DNA of 64,000 nt from Streptomyces sp. NRRL S-87 (lineage in GTDB: Bacteria > Actinomycetota > Actinomycetes > Streptomycetales > Streptomycetaceae): NCBI RefSeq assembly GCF_000719335.1, contig NZ_JOGB01000005.1, positions 167,564-231,563 on the forward strand, in the 5' to 3' direction. Shown here in pieces: positions 44,959 to 54,315 of this stretch (position 1 is its first letter; the number at the start of each line of letters is the position of its first letter). The translations under genes were made by a program, and so were the position numbers. The notes beneath the pieces were generated by a model. It saw nothing but the letters and a program-made list of their open reading frames with translations, was not told the origin of the DNA and did not search any database.

Positions 44959-46073
44959 GCACCCCCACCGCGCTCGACGCGCGCACCCTGGTCGACCTGC
45001 TGCGCACCCGCGGCTTCGGTCCCTTCACCGGAGTGCCCTGCTCGTTCCTCGGCCCCGTCATCTCCTGCCTGGAGGCCGAGCACCCGCGCGACTACCTGAT
45101 CGCGACCAACGAGGGCGAGGCGGTCGCGCTCGCCGCCGGTGCCCACCTGGCGGGCCGCAAGCCCGTGGTCATCCTGCAGAACTCCGGCCTCGGCAACACC
45201 GTCAACCCGCTCACGTCCCTGTGCCACACGCTGCGGCTGCCCGTCCTGCTGTTCGTCACCTGGCGGGGTCGGCCCGGCCACCCCGACGAGCCCCAGCACG
45301 AACTGATGGGCCGGATCACCACCGAGATGCTCACGGCCATGGAGATCGCGCACGAGGTGCTCCCCGAGGACCCGGCCGGGCTCGCCGAGCGCCTCGCGTC
45401 GGCCGAGGCCCACATGGCCGCCACCGGGCTGCCGTACGCCTTCGTCGTCCCCAAGGGCGCCGTCGCCCCGTACCCCACCGCGCCGCACACCGCCGCCGGC
45501 CCGCGCCCGATGCGACGCGCCGAAGCCATCGGGCACATCGTCGACGCCATGGACCCGCGCACCCTCGTCGTCGCCACGACGGGCAAGACCGCGCGCGAAC
45601 TGGAACGCGACTTCGACCGCCCCGGGAACCTCTACGTCGTCGGCTCGATGGGCTGCGCCTCGAGCGTCGCCCTGGGCGTGGCCCTGCACGCCCCCGGCCG
45701 CCGCGTCCTGGCCCTCGACGGCGACGGCGCCGCCCTCATGCGCCTGGAGGCCATGGCCACCATCGGCCGCCACGCGGACACCGACCTGTGCCACGTCCTG
45801 CTCGACAACGAGGCCTACGAGTCCACCGGAGGCCAGCCCACGGCATCGGCGGGCGTGGACTTCGCCGCGATCGCCGCCGCCTGCGGCTACCGCGCCACCG
45901 CCGACGTGGCCGACGCCGCCGCCCTGGCCGAGGCCGTCCGGCACGCCCAGGCAGCCGGCGGGGCGCAACTGATCCGGGTGCGCATCGCCCCCGGATCCGA
46001 CCCGGGACTCGGCCGTCCCGCCCTCCGCCCGCCGGCCTCCGCGGCCCGTTTCAAGGGAGCGATCGCCCCATGA
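44955..46073 (+). CDS. Phosphonopyruvate decarboxylase
   Basis: A 372-residue thiamine diphosphate enzyme that converts phosphonopyruvate to phosphonoacetaldehyde, the irreversible pull step after PEP mutase. The Pyr domain has GVPCSFLGPVISCLE and the catalytic glutamate in IATNEGEAVALAAGAHLAGR. The PP domain has the TPP/Mg motif LDGDGAALMRLEAM ending with VLLDNEAYESTGGQ. The GTG start overlaps the PEP mutase stop, and its own stop overlaps the transaminase start (ATGA), so the three enzymes are co-translated. Confidence 0.95.
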   Translation: MSTPTALDARTLVDLLRTRGFGPFTGVPCSFLGPVISCLEAEHPRDYLIATNEGEAVALAAGAHLAGRKPVVILQNSGLGNTVNPLTSLCHTLRLPVLLFVTWRGRPGHPDEPQHELMGRITTEMLTAMEIAHEVLPEDPAGLAERLASAEAHMAATGLPYAFVVPKGAVAPYPTAPHTAAGPRPMRRAEAIGHIVDAMDPRTLVVATTGKTARELERDFDRPGNLYVVGSMGCASSVALGVALHAPGRRVLALDGDGAALMRLEAMATIGRHADTDLCHVLLDNEAYESTGGQPTASAGVDFAAIAAACGYRATADVADAAALAEAVRHAQAAGGAQLIRVRIAPGSDPGLGRPALRPPASAARFKGAIAP

Positions 46074-47197
46074 CCGACACCACCCCGCCCGGTAGCGACC
46101 GGGTCGTCCTGATGAACCCCGGTCCGGTGATGACCGACGCGCGCGTGCGCGCCGCCCTCGCCGGGCCCGACCTGTGCCACCGCGAGCCGGAGTTCTCCGA
46201 CCTCCTCACCCGCGTACGGCACAAGACCACCCTGGCCGCGGGCGGCGACGCGCGGCACACCTCCGTGATCCTCACCGGCTCCGGCACGAGTGCCGTGGAG
46301 GCCGCCGTCAGCTCGGCCGTACCCGCCGACGGCGGCCTGCTGGTCGTCGACAACGGCCACTACGGGGAGCGGTTCCAGCACATCGCCGACGCCCACGGCA
46401 TCCGGACCCACCGCCTCGAACTGGGCTGGGGCACCGCCGTCGACCCGTCCGCCGTGGCCGCGGCGCTGGCCGCCGACCCGGGCCTGACCCACGTCGGCCT
46501 GGTGCACCACGAGACCAGCAGCGGCATGCTCAACGACGCGGCGGCGCTGACCCGGATCGCGCACGAGCACGGCCGCGAGCTCATCCTGGACGCCGTCAGC
46601 AGCGTCGGCGCCGAGCGGCTGTCGCTGGCGGAGGACGGCGTCGACTGGCTGGCCGGCTCGGCCAACAAGTGCCTCGAGGGCGCCCCCGGCCTCGCCTTCG
46701 TCAGCGCGTCCCGGGCCGCCTTCGAGGGGCTCGCCGCGGCGCCCCGGCGCAGCTACTACCTGGACCTGCACCGCCACTACACGGCCCAGGAGAAGGCGGT
46801 GGCGCCCGCCTTCACCCCGGGCATCCCCGCCTACTACGCCTTCGAGGCCGCCCTCGACCTGGCCCTCGCCGAAGGGCGCGAAGCCCGCCACGCCCGCTAC
46901 ACCGCGCTCGCGCTCCACCTGCGCGCCGGCCTGGCGGACCTCGGCCTGGACCTGCTGCTGCCACCCGCCCACCGGGCCGCCGCCCTGACCGCCGTCCGCC
47001 TCCCGCGGGACACGGCCTTCGGCGAGCTGCACCGCGCGCTGCGGACCCGGGGCTTCGTGGTCTACGGCGCCCAGGAGCAGTTGGCCCCGGACTGGTTCCG
47101 GCTGTCCACCATGGGCCGGATGACCACGGAGGACGTCGACCGCTTCCTCGCGGCGCTGGCCGGCCTGCTGCACGACGACCGGACGGGGCGCGGGTGA
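46070..47197 (+). CDS. 2-Aminoethylphosphonate--pyruvate transaminase
   Basis: A 375-residue class V PLP aminotransferase. It reads LMNPGPVMTDARVRAALAGP at the start, ILTGSGTSAVEAAVSS in the cofactor region, LILDAVSSVGAERLSL with the PLP aspartate and LAGSANKCLEGAPGLAFVSA with the Schiff-base lysine. In this context, directly after PEP mutase and phosphonopyruvate decarboxylase, it should aminate phosphonoacetaldehyde to 2-aminoethylphosphonate. The enzyme also runs in the degradative direction elsewhere, but no phosphonatase is present here. It overlaps its neighbours at both ends. Confidence 0.93.
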   Translation: MTDTTPPGSDRVVLMNPGPVMTDARVRAALAGPDLCHREPEFSDLLTRVRHKTTLAAGGDARHTSVILTGSGTSAVEAAVSSAVPADGGLLVVDNGHYGERFQHIADAHGIRTHRLELGWGTAVDPSAVAAALAADPGLTHVGLVHHETSSGMLNDAAALTRIAHEHGRELILDAVSSVGAERLSLAEDGVDWLAGSANKCLEGAPGLAFVSASRAAFEGLAAAPRRSYYLDLHRHYTAQEKAVAPAFTPGIPAYYAFEAALDLALAEGREARHARYTALALHLRAGLADLGLDLLLPPAHRAAALTAVRLPRDTAFGELHRALRTRGFVVYGAQEQLAPDWFRLSTMGRMTTEDVDRFLAALAGLLHDDRTGRG

Positions 47198-49425
47198 CCA
47201 CCTCTCGAGCAACCGCACCGAGCCGGACCGCCCCGGCCGCGGAGCCCTACCGGCTCGCCGTCGTCGGCGGCGGCCCCCGGGCGACGTACGCCCTGGAGCG
47301 TCTCTCGGCCACCATCGGCCGACTCCCGCGGGACCGGCGCCTGGAGGTCCGCGTCTTCGAGCGCAGCGGCGAGTTCGGGGCCGGTCAGGCCCACAGCCCG
47401 GCGCAGGCCCGCACGAGCTACCTCAACCGGGTCGCCTCCCAGGTCGGCTTCGCCGCCGACGACACGGTGTCCGGGGCGGGACCGGTGCGCCCCGCGGCCC
47501 ACCGGCCCACCCTGCACGAATGGTGCCGCCGGCGCTTCGAGGAGACCGGCGACCCCGACTTCGACCTGAGTCCGCAGGACTGGCCCCGGCGCTACGTGCA
47601 CGGGCTCGCCCTGCGGGACATGTTCGACGCGTTCGCGGCCGACCTGCGCCGTCACCCCGGCGTCACCCTCCACCTGCACCCCGCGGAGGTCACCGACCTG
47701 GTCCCGGTGGGCGACATCCTGGAGGTGACGACGGCCGACGGCGCCCGCCACCCGGCCGACGAGGTGCTGCTGCTCACCGGGCACTCCCACCACGACCCCG
47801 CGCGCTCCCCGGCCGGCCGGCGCCCCGCCGGGGCCGACGCCCGCGGCGGCACGCGGTACCTCCCGCACGCCTACCCGATGGAGACCGTGCTGGACGGGGC
47901 CGGCACCGGCCCCGGATCCGTGGTGGGCTGCGCCGGCACGGGCCTGACGGGCATCGACGTCGTGCTGCACCTCACCGAGGGCCGGGGCGGCCGCTTCGAC
48001 GACGCGCCGGGCGGCGGCCTGGTCTACCGGCCCGGCGGCGCCGAGCCCGAAGCGATCGTGGCCTTCAGCCCGTCCGGCCTGTTCACCTTCGCCCGGCCCG
48101 ACAACCACAAGCCGAGCGACGGCAGCGCCGACCACCCCGGCACCTTCCTGACCAAGGAGGCCGTCCGCCAGCTCCGCCGGCACGTCGGCGTCCCGGCAGG
48201 TACCGACGGCGGCCGGCGGCAGCTGGACTTCGACCGGGACGTCCTGCCCCTGGTCGTCCTGGAGATGGCGCACCTGCACTACGCCACCCTCTTCGGGCCC
48301 GGTACGGCACTGCTGCTGACACAGCGGGCCATGCCCGGCTACCTGGCCTTCCTCTCCGGCGCCGGGGCCCCCGGCGGGCCCCCCGGACACCTGACGGCCG
48401 CGCTGGAGGAGGCGGTGGACGGGATCACCGCCGTACTGGACTCCGTCCTGCGCGGCGAGCAGGCCCTGTCCACCGCCCAGCGCCAGGTCTCCTGGCCGGT
48501 GCGGGACGTCCTGCTGCACTGGACCCGGACGGTGTACGGCGGCACCGTGCAGGCCGAGGTGCGCCGGCACGTCGACCGCTCGATGCCGCCGCACCTGGTC
48601 ACCGACGGCCTCGCGTCGCCCACGGGCCTGGACCCCTCGCCGCACGGCAACCGCTTCGACTGGGAGCGGGCGGTACGTCCCGTGCCGGCGGTCGGGGCAC
48701 CGGGGGAGTGGCCGCGGCAGGTCGCCGCGTTCATGGCGCGCGACCAGCTGCGGGCCCGCCAGGGCAACCTGCGCAGCCCGCACAAGGCCGCCGCGGACGG
48801 TGTCTGGCGCGACCTGCGCTCGGTCATCTCGTACGCCGTGGACGACGCGGGGCTGACCGCCGCCTCGCAGCGCGCGTTCCTGCGCCGCCACGTCAGCCAC
48901 CACAACCGGCTCGGCAACGGCGCCGCCCCCGAGGTCATGGCCAAGATCGCCGCCCTGATGGACTGCGGGCTGCTGGACGTGGGCGCCGGCCCCGACGCAC
49001 GGGTCCGCCCGGGCGGCGCGGACGCCCGCGCGGTCGTCGAGGGCCCCCGCACCGGGTACGCCCGCCCCGTCGACGTCCTGGTCGAGGCGCGCGTCCACGG
49101 CTTCGACCCCCGCCTGGACGCCATGCCCCTGTACCGCAACCTGATGGACCACGGTCTGGTGCGTCTGTGGCGCAACGTCTCCGCCGACGGCGAGGTGTTC
49201 GAACCCGGGGGCCTCGACCTGTCGCCGGAGTTCCACCCCGTGCGGCGCGACGGGACCGTCGACCCCCGGATCACCGTCCTCGGGGTGCCGGCCGAGGGGG
49301 CCCGCTCGTTCCTGCTGTCGGCGCTGCGCCCGCACGTGGATCACTACGTCATGCAGGACACCCTGGTGTGGCTGCGCGGGTTCTGGGCGACGGTCGGCGA
49401 CGGGAGCGCGTCCGAAGGGCTCTGA
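47194..49425 (+). CDS. Large FAD/NAD(P)-binding protein, oxidoreductase of unknown substrate
   Basis: A 743-residue protein. An N-terminal Rossmann fold with YRLAVVGGGPRATYALERLS marks the FAD-NAD(P)-binding family (PF13454 type), with further family blocks QAHSPAQARTSYLNRVASQV, RRYVHGLALRDMFDAFAADL and GSVVGCAGTGLTGIDVVLHL. The C-terminal 350 residues are helical and carry PHKAAADGVWRDLRSVISYA and RRHVSHHNRLGNGAAPEVMA, parts of the same large-size subfamily. It ends the phosphonate operon and begins at GTG inside the transaminase stop. N- or C-oxidation of the aminoethylphosphonate unit is a guess from position. The reaction is not known. Confidence 0.75.
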   Translation: MTTSRATAPSRTAPAAEPYRLAVVGGGPRATYALERLSATIGRLPRDRRLEVRVFERSGEFGAGQAHSPAQARTSYLNRVASQVGFAADDTVSGAGPVRPAAHRPTLHEWCRRRFEETGDPDFDLSPQDWPRRYVHGLALRDMFDAFAADLRRHPGVTLHLHPAEVTDLVPVGDILEVTTADGARHPADEVLLLTGHSHHDPARSPAGRRPAGADARGGTRYLPHAYPMETVLDGAGTGPGSVVGCAGTGLTGIDVVLHLTEGRGGRFDDAPGGGLVYRPGGAEPEAIVAFSPSGLFTFARPDNHKPSDGSADHPGTFLTKEAVRQLRRHVGVPAGTDGGRRQLDFDRDVLPLVVLEMAHLHYATLFGPGTALLLTQRAMPGYLAFLSGAGAPGGPPGHLTAALEEAVDGITAVLDSVLRGEQALSTAQRQVSWPVRDVLLHWTRTVYGGTVQAEVRRHVDRSMPPHLVTDGLASPTGLDPSPHGNRFDWERAVRPVPAVGAPGEWPRQVAAFMARDQLRARQGNLRSPHKAAADGVWRDLRSVISYAVDDAGLTAASQRAFLRRHVSHHNRLGNGAAPEVMAKIAALMDCGLLDVGAGPDARVRPGGADARAVVEGPRTGYARPVDVLVEARVHGFDPRLDAMPLYRNLMDHGLVRLWRNVSADGEVFEPGGLDLSPEFHPVRRDGTVDPRITVLGVPAEGARSFLLSALRPHVDHYVMQDTLVWLRGFWATVGDGSASEGL

Positions 49426-49454
49426 CACCGCGGCGGCACCGCCGCCCGCGCGAG

Positions 49455-49494
49455 GACGGGCTCGCCCGTGGCTCCTGCCACGGGCGCGCCCGTC
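49455..49494. terminator. Bidirectional terminator between phosphonate and NRPS operons
   Basis: Left arm gacgggctcgcccgtgg (49455-49471) pairs with 49478-49494 with a single mismatch across the loop ctcctg. It is centred between the convergent FAD-protein and aspartate decarboxylase genes and suits both transcripts. Confidence 0.85.
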
Positions 49495-49522
49495 CCGCTC
49501 TTCCCGGGGGACCGGGGGCCGC

Positions 49523-49942
49523 TCAGGCCCCGACCGCCTGCGGGCTGCGCTCCTGGTCCGAACCGGGCACCGGCTCGGACGGGTCCGCCCCCAGGGCGAC
49601 GATGCGGTTGCCGCCGTCCACGTGGACCACCTTCGGCTCCAGCGTCCGCGCCTCGTCGTCGGTGACCTGGGCGTAGCTGATGAGGATCACGAGGTCCCCG
49701 GGGTGGACCAGATGGGCGGCGGCCCCGTTGATCCCGATCACCCCGGACCCGCGCTCGCCCTCGATGACGTACGTCTCCAGACGGGCGCCGTTGGTGATGT
49801 CGACGATGTGGACCAACTCGCCCGGCAGCAGGTCGGCCGCGTCGAGCAGGTCCGCGTCGACGGTCACCGAACCCACGTAGTGCAGGTCGGCCTGGGTCAC
49901 GGTGGCGCGGTGGATCTTGGACTTGAACATGGTGCGCATCAT
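49523..49942 (-). CDS. panD: Aspartate 1-decarboxylase (pyruvoyl enzyme)
   Basis: A 139-residue proenzyme that self-cleaves to a pyruvoyl-dependent decarboxylase making beta-alanine from aspartate. The cleavage site Gly-Ser is in [14 protein letters not shown], with Lys/His residues in [20 protein letters not shown]. Other family blocks are [20 protein letters not shown] and [14 protein letters not shown]. It is the last gene of the NRPS operon. A housekeeping copy for pantothenate is normally elsewhere, so a second copy here probably feeds beta-alanine to an adenylation domain or supports CoA/phosphopantetheine supply. The C-terminal 20 residues are an unstructured extension. Confidence 0.95.
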   Translation of the reverse strand: MMRTMFKSKIHRATVTQADLHYVGSVTVDADLLDAADLLPGELVHIVDITNGARLETYVIEGERGSGVIGINGAAAHLVHPGDLVILISYAQVTDDEARTLEPKVVHVDGGNRIVALGADPSEPVPGSDQERSPQAVGA

Positions 49943-50025
49943 CGGGAACTCCTGGGGTTCTTCGGCTCCCTGCCGGGCTCCGGGCAGGTCGGGGGCGGTT
50001 GCCGGCCGTGCGGCGGGCGAGGGGC

Positions 50026-51732
50026 TCAGGCGCTGCTGTCCCGCGTGTAGAGGGTGCCGTCGCTCCACACCCGGTCGACCCTGCCCCAGGCGAGGGCCGA
50101 CGCGACATCGGGGAAGAATCCGGTCCCGTTGAAGTTCGCGCTGGTGTTGCAGAGCACCGGGACGCCGCTCAGGCGGTGGTAGGCGGTCAGGACCGCGCGC
50201 AGCGTGGGGTCGTCGTCCGGGCCGACGGTCTGCAGGCGGGCGGTGTCGTCCAGGTGCAGGACCGCGGGGATGCGGTCGCGCCAGTCGGGGCGCACGACGT
50301 GGTCGAAGAGCATGTGGGGGTCCGGGCTGCCCGGGGAGAAGATCTCCGGTGCGTGCTCTTCGAGGCAGATGGGAGCGACGGGGCGGTAGCCCTCGCGCCC
50401 CTTGACCTCGTTCAGCACGTCCTTGGCGGACTGCTGCACGGGTGCGGCGAGGATGCTGCGGCCGCCGAGGGCGCGGGGGCCCAGTTCGGCCCGGCCGTCG
50501 AGGACGACCACGGGGAGCCCCGTGGTGTGGAGGACCTCGGCGAGCTCCTGCGGGCTGCACGGGCGCACCTGCCAGCCCTCGGGCGCCGGCGGCGCGGGGG
50601 CGAGGGCGGGTCCCAGGCGGGGGTTCCACCGGATCGGTCCGATGCCCGCGGCGTCGATCATGCCGAGGGCCGCCGCTCCGATGGCCGAACCGGAGTCGTT
50701 CGGGAAGGGCGGGACCCACACGTCGCGGAAGAGGTCCATGCGGCGCAGGGCGCTGTTCCACTTGATGTTGAGGGCGCAGCCCCCGACGAAGCACAGGTTC
50801 CAGGGGCCCTCGCCCTTCCAGGACCGCACCTTGGCGGCCAGGCGCTCGATCAGCACGTCCTCGAGGAACTGGTGCACGCTGGCGAGGACGTCCGCGTCGG
50901 ACACGTCCCGGGGGATGCGGTCGCGGACGTCGCGGAAGAAGGCGTGCACGTACTTCAGGGACGGCTCCGCGTTGCTGCCGAAGCCGCCGACCTCGGCGCG
51001 GAAGACGGCCGTGTTCTCGTCGTCGGCCTCGAAGTGCTCGTGCAGGCACGTCCGCAGCACCTCGATCACCTGGGGCTGCGGGGTGCCGAGCGCGATGTAG
51101 GCCATCAGCTTGCCCGCGACCGACAGGTCGTCGACGGTGCTCGACTCGTCGGTCCGGCGGAACGGGCCGAAGTGGTGGGCGGCCGTGGCGTACGTGTGGC
51201 CGATCAGCGGGAAGAGTTCACCGCCGTTCTCGACGCCCGTCTCGGGGTCGACCGAGTACAGGCGGGGGAAGAGCCCGCCGTCCCAGACGAGGACGAGCGA
51301 CGGCTCGTTCCGCTCGGCGAACGGGCTGGTGCAGTACGCGCTCGAGATGTGCCCGGCGATGTGCACGTGGCTGGTGAAGGGCAGGGGCTCACCGGCCAGG
51401 GGGAAGGTGCCGGACAGGCCCGGCGTGAAGACGTCCGGTACTTCCTCGGTCTCGCGGTAGGGCGCCAGGTCCAGTTCGACGGGGGTCCCGTGGTCGAGCA
51501 GGCTGACGTGGCCCGCCTTGGCACCGTCCCAGCCGTCGATGACCCACCGGTCCACGTCCTGGACCCGGTAGCCGAAGTCACCCAGCAGACGGACCACCAC
51601 CGACAGGTCGTCGATCTGGCTGTAGCGGGCCGAGTTGTCCAACTTCTCCATCTCGACGCTGAAGATCAGCTCGTCGCCGTCGACGAGTGCGACGGCTCCG
51701 TCATGGGTCAGCTTCAAACCGCAGACGATCAC
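50026..51732 (-). CDS. Carbamoyltransferase 1 (NodU/CmcH/TobZ family)
   Basis: A 568-residue O-carbamoyltransferase, which uses carbamoyl phosphate and ATP to make a carbamoyl adenylate and transfers the carbamoyl group to a hydroxyl. The Kae1-like domain begins [20 protein letters not shown] and has metal-binding histidines in [18 protein letters not shown]. The C-terminal part has [32 protein letters not shown] and the family signature [20 protein letters not shown] 51732 is chosen because CTGGAGGAA precedes it; the frame runs to 51816. It lies downstream of the dioxygenase gene. Possible acceptors are hydroxyls made by the neighbouring oxygenases. Confidence 0.9.
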   Translation of the reverse strand: MIVCGLKLTHDGAVALVDGDELIFSVEMEKLDNSARYSQIDDLSVVVRLLGDFGYRVQDVDRWVIDGWDGAKAGHVSLLDHGTPVELDLAPYRETEEVPDVFTPGLSGTFPLAGEPLPFTSHVHIAGHISSAYCTSPFAERNEPSLVLVWDGGLFPRLYSVDPETGVENGGELFPLIGHTYATAAHHFGPFRRTDESSTVDDLSVAGKLMAYIALGTPQPQVIEVLRTCLHEHFEADDENTAVFRAEVGGFGSNAEPSLKYVHAFFRDVRDRIPRDVSDADVLASVHQFLEDVLIERLAAKVRSWKGEGPWNLCFVGGCALNIKWNSALRRMDLFRDVWVPPFPNDSGSAIGAAALGMIDAAGIGPIRWNPRLGPALAPAPPAPEGWQVRPCSPQELAEVLHTTGLPVVVLDGRAELGPRALGGRSILAAPVQQSAKDVLNEVKGREGYRPVAPICLEEHAPEIFSPGSPDPHMLFDHVVRPDWRDRIPAVLHLDDTARLQTVGPDDDPTLRAVLTAYHRLSGVPVLCNTSANFNGTGFFPDVASALAWGRVDRVWSDGTLYTRDSSA

Positions 51733-51876
51733 TTCTGTGTTCCTCCAGTTGCTTGGTCCCGCGCTGCCGGCACGGGGAAGTCGTTCCCTGGCCGAGGGGC
51801 GTCCCGCACCGCGCATCCGGCTCCCCGGCGCGGGGGAGGCAGGTGCGGGACGGCCCTCGGCCTCGCCCTCAGGCGC

Positions 51877-52710
51877 TCACGTCCAGCTGACGACGGTGCG
51901 CTCGTCGACGAATCCCATGAGGAAGGACACGTTCGTCCGGTTGCCCTCGCAGGCGTCGACGGCGTGCACGTGGCGCCCGTTGAACACGTAGACGTCCCCG
52001 CTGCGGACGTCGAGGTGCAGGGCGTCGAACCCGTCGAGGGAGTCCGGCGGGTAGGAGAACCCCGTGTGCTCGATCCCCAGGGCCCGCCGGCTGTCGTCGT
52101 CGGGGCGGACGTTCCAGACGACCAGGCGGCCACCCACACCCTGCTCGACGCACATGTTGACGGCGCAGATCTCGTGGTCGGCCGCCCGCTGGATCTCGAA
52201 GCCGGCCTGCCGCGGGTCCTTGCACTGCGCTTCGTCCTCATGGGGGTCGAGGGCGAAGCTGCCCTCCTTGTCCCATGCGCGGATCAGCGCGGCGCAGGCC
52301 TGCTCGCCCTCGTGCTCGGCGACGCGGATCTCCGCGCCGTGCCGGGCGAGCTCCGCCGCCATCGCCGACCGGAACGCGTGCCAGGGGGAGCCGGGGACGT
52401 CGAGCACGTCGCGCACGGCATCGGCCGTCTTGGCGGAGTCCTCGAGGTATTCGTCGGTCGACTTGTTCCAGTGGTAGGAGCCGATGTGGTACGAGGGCTC
52501 CCCGTCGCGGCGCAGCAGTCCGGCGCTGTTCCAGAACCTGGCCACCGACTCCTTCCGCGCGTCCTCGGGTATCACGTCGCGGAAGACGACGCCCAGCCGC
52601 CGCCCCTGCAGGACGTCCATCACCAGCTCGGGGTCGAACGCGGTCCGCTCCTCGAAGCGGAAGAAGTCCGGGTCCGTCCGGACGCCCGTGAGTTCAAAGT
52701 TTTGCTGCAT
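51877..52710 (-). CDS. Fe(II)/2-oxoglutarate-dependent oxygenase-like protein
   Basis: A 277-residue protein with the cupin-type iron site of 2-oxoglutarate oxygenases: His and Asp in FALDPHEDEAQ, a distal His in FNGRHVHAVDACEG and the 2-oxoglutarate-binding Arg in NRTNVSFLMGFVD. The strand LVVWNVRPDDDSRRALG and the tight RSGDVYVFNG turn before the distal His are typical. It likely hydroxylates an amino acid or peptide, giving an acceptor oxygen for carbamoylation. It sits between two carbamoyltransferase genes. The exact subfamily is not recognised. Confidence 0.75.
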   Translation of the reverse strand: MQQNFELTGVRTDPDFFRFEERTAFDPELVMDVLQGRRLGVVFRDVIPEDARKESVARFWNSAGLLRRDGEPSYHIGSYHWNKSTDEYLEDSAKTADAVRDVLDVPGSPWHAFRSAMAAELARHGAEIRVAEHEGEQACAALIRAWDKEGSFALDPHEDEAQCKDPRQAGFEIQRAADHEICAVNMCVEQGVGGRLVVWNVRPDDDSRRALGIEHTGFSYPPDSLDGFDALHLDVRSGDVYVFNGRHVHAVDACEGNRTNVSFLMGFVDERTVVSWT

Positions 52711-52740
52711 GACGAGATCGCTTTCTCTACGGCTGCTGCA

Positions 52741-54315
52741 TCAGACCCGCGGGCTGCGGCGCACGGCGAACGTGTTGCCCACGACGTAACCGTCCAGGCC
52801 GTGCTCCTCGCCGTACTCGACCAGGTCGCTGGTCCGGTTGATGAAGCCGCGGCCGGAGTAGTTGAGCGAGGTGTTGCACAGGACGCTGTAGCCGGTGATG
52901 TCGCGGAAGGCCGTCAGCAGTCGTGCCATCTGGGGGTTCTGCTCCGGCGTCACCGTCTGGGTGCGCGCGGTGCCGTCGACGTGGGTGACGGCCTTCAGGG
53001 ACTCGGAGTTCACCTGGCTGAAGTAGAGCATGTGGGGGTCCGGGATCGAGCCGCTGAACCAGTTCGCGGCCTCGGACTCCAGGCAGATCGGGGCGATGGG
53101 CCGGTAGCCCTCCCGCTGCTTGATCCGGTTGAGCCGGGTGGTCGTCTCCTCGGAGAACGGCGCGGCCAGGATCGACCGGTTGCCGAGCGCGCGCGGGCCC
53201 ATCTCCCACCGGCCCTGGGCCCATCCGATGATGTTGCCGGCCGCCAGGAACGCTGCCACCTCGGCGAAGTCCAGCGGCTTGACGTCGTAGTCCTCGGGGG
53301 CGAACGCGGCGTCCTCGACGAACTCCTCACCGGCGTAGACGTCCCAGGACACCGTGGCCGAGCCCGTGTAGTGCAGCTGGGCGTCGATGGCCGTACCGAG
53401 GGCCGAGCCGCTGTCGTTCGGGCACGGCGGCACGAACACCTCGGGGAAGAGGCCGCACTCGCGCCAGCGGCGGTTCCACTCGCAGTTGAGGGCGCAACCG
53501 CCCGAGATCAGCAGCGGGTACCCCTCGGTGAGCTCCGCCTTCGCGTACTGGTAGAAGCGGTCGAAGATCGCGTCCGACATCTTCAGGGCCAGGTTGCGGT
53601 ACTCCTGCGAGTCCACTCCGATGTTGTGGAAGGGGCTCCAGGTCAGCTCGTCCTTCCCCAGGGTCGTGATGATCCGGTCCTGTTCCAGGAGGAAGTCGAT
53701 GAGCTTCTTCTCGTCCTTGGTCAGGGAGCCGGGCTGCGCGAAGCCCGTCAGGGCCATCTGCTTGCCCGCGTCCTGGAGCCGGAGCACGCCCTTGTTCGCC
53801 GTGAACTTCGGGTCGGCCAGCGCGAAGAGGTAGGCGTACTTGTTGCCCGGGTCCGACAGGACGTGGCGGAGGTGGGTGACCTCGCCGCGCTCGTCGATCA
53901 GGTAGAACGACCCGATGTTGCCCTCCCACACGAGGCAGTAGAAGGGCTGCCCGGCCGGGAAGTGCGACAGGCCCAGCGCGGTCATGATGTGCGACCGCTC
54001 GTGGGTGGAGGAGAAGACCTTCACGTCCTGGCCGAAGAACGTGCCCACCTCGTCGGTGACCGAGCCGGGGCCGACCCCGAAGTAGCCGGTGCGGGTCTGG
54101 GGTTCGTGGGAGAACGTGCCCTTCACCCAGCCGCCGACCGCCAGCGCGTCGGGGATCCGACCGAGCTTCTCCGCCGCCCGGAGCAGGACATCGGCCGTCA
54201 GCCGGTCGTACCGGGGGAACGAGTCCTTCTCGGCCTCCAGCGAGAACAGGAGCTTGCCGTCCTCGATCGCGGCGACCGCGCCGTCATGGCCTTCCTTGAA
54301 ACCCAGAATCAGCAT
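52741..54315 (-). CDS. Carbamoyltransferase 2 (NodU/CmcH/TobZ family)
   Basis: A 524-residue O-carbamoyltransferase homologue. The N-terminal block is LGFKEGHDGAVAAIEDGKLL, the metal-site histidines are in SSTHERSHIMTALG, and the C-terminal signatures are SGGCALNCEWNRRWRE, PCPNDSGSALGTAI and WEMGPRALGNRSILAAP. It differs clearly from carbamoyltransferase 1, so this is not a recent duplication. Its start overlaps the adenylation gene by seven bases. Two such enzymes in one cluster imply two carbamoyl groups or division of labour. Confidence 0.9.
   Translation of the reverse strand: MLILGFKEGHDGAVAAIEDGKLLFSLEAEKDSFPRYDRLTADVLLRAAEKLGRIPDALAVGGWVKGTFSHEPQTRTGYFGVGPGSVTDEVGTFFGQDVKVFSSTHERSHIMTALGLSHFPAGQPFYCLVWEGNIGSFYLIDERGEVTHLRHVLSDPGNKYAYLFALADPKFTANKGVLRLQDAGKQMALTGFAQPGSLTKDEKKLIDFLLEQDRIITTLGKDELTWSPFHNIGVDSQEYRNLALKMSDAIFDRFYQYAKAELTEGYPLLISGGCALNCEWNRRWRECGLFPEVFVPPCPNDSGSALGTAIDAQLHYTGSATVSWDVYAGEEFVEDAAFAPEDYDVKPLDFAEVAAFLAAGNIIGWAQGRWEMGPRALGNRSILAAPFSEETTTRLNRIKQREGYRPIAPICLESEAANWFSGSIPDPHMLYFSQVNSESLKAVTHVDGTARTQTVTPEQNPQMARLLTAFRDITGYSVLCNTSLNYSGRGFINRTSDLVEYGEEHGLDGYVVGNTFAVRRSPRV

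Noticed and set aside
43357..47197. Fosfomycin- or phosphinothricin-type pathway
   Set aside because: The mutase/decarboxylase/transaminase trio leads to AEP. No methyltransferase of the fosfomycin kind, no HEPD or epoxidase gene and no phosphonate reductase is present.
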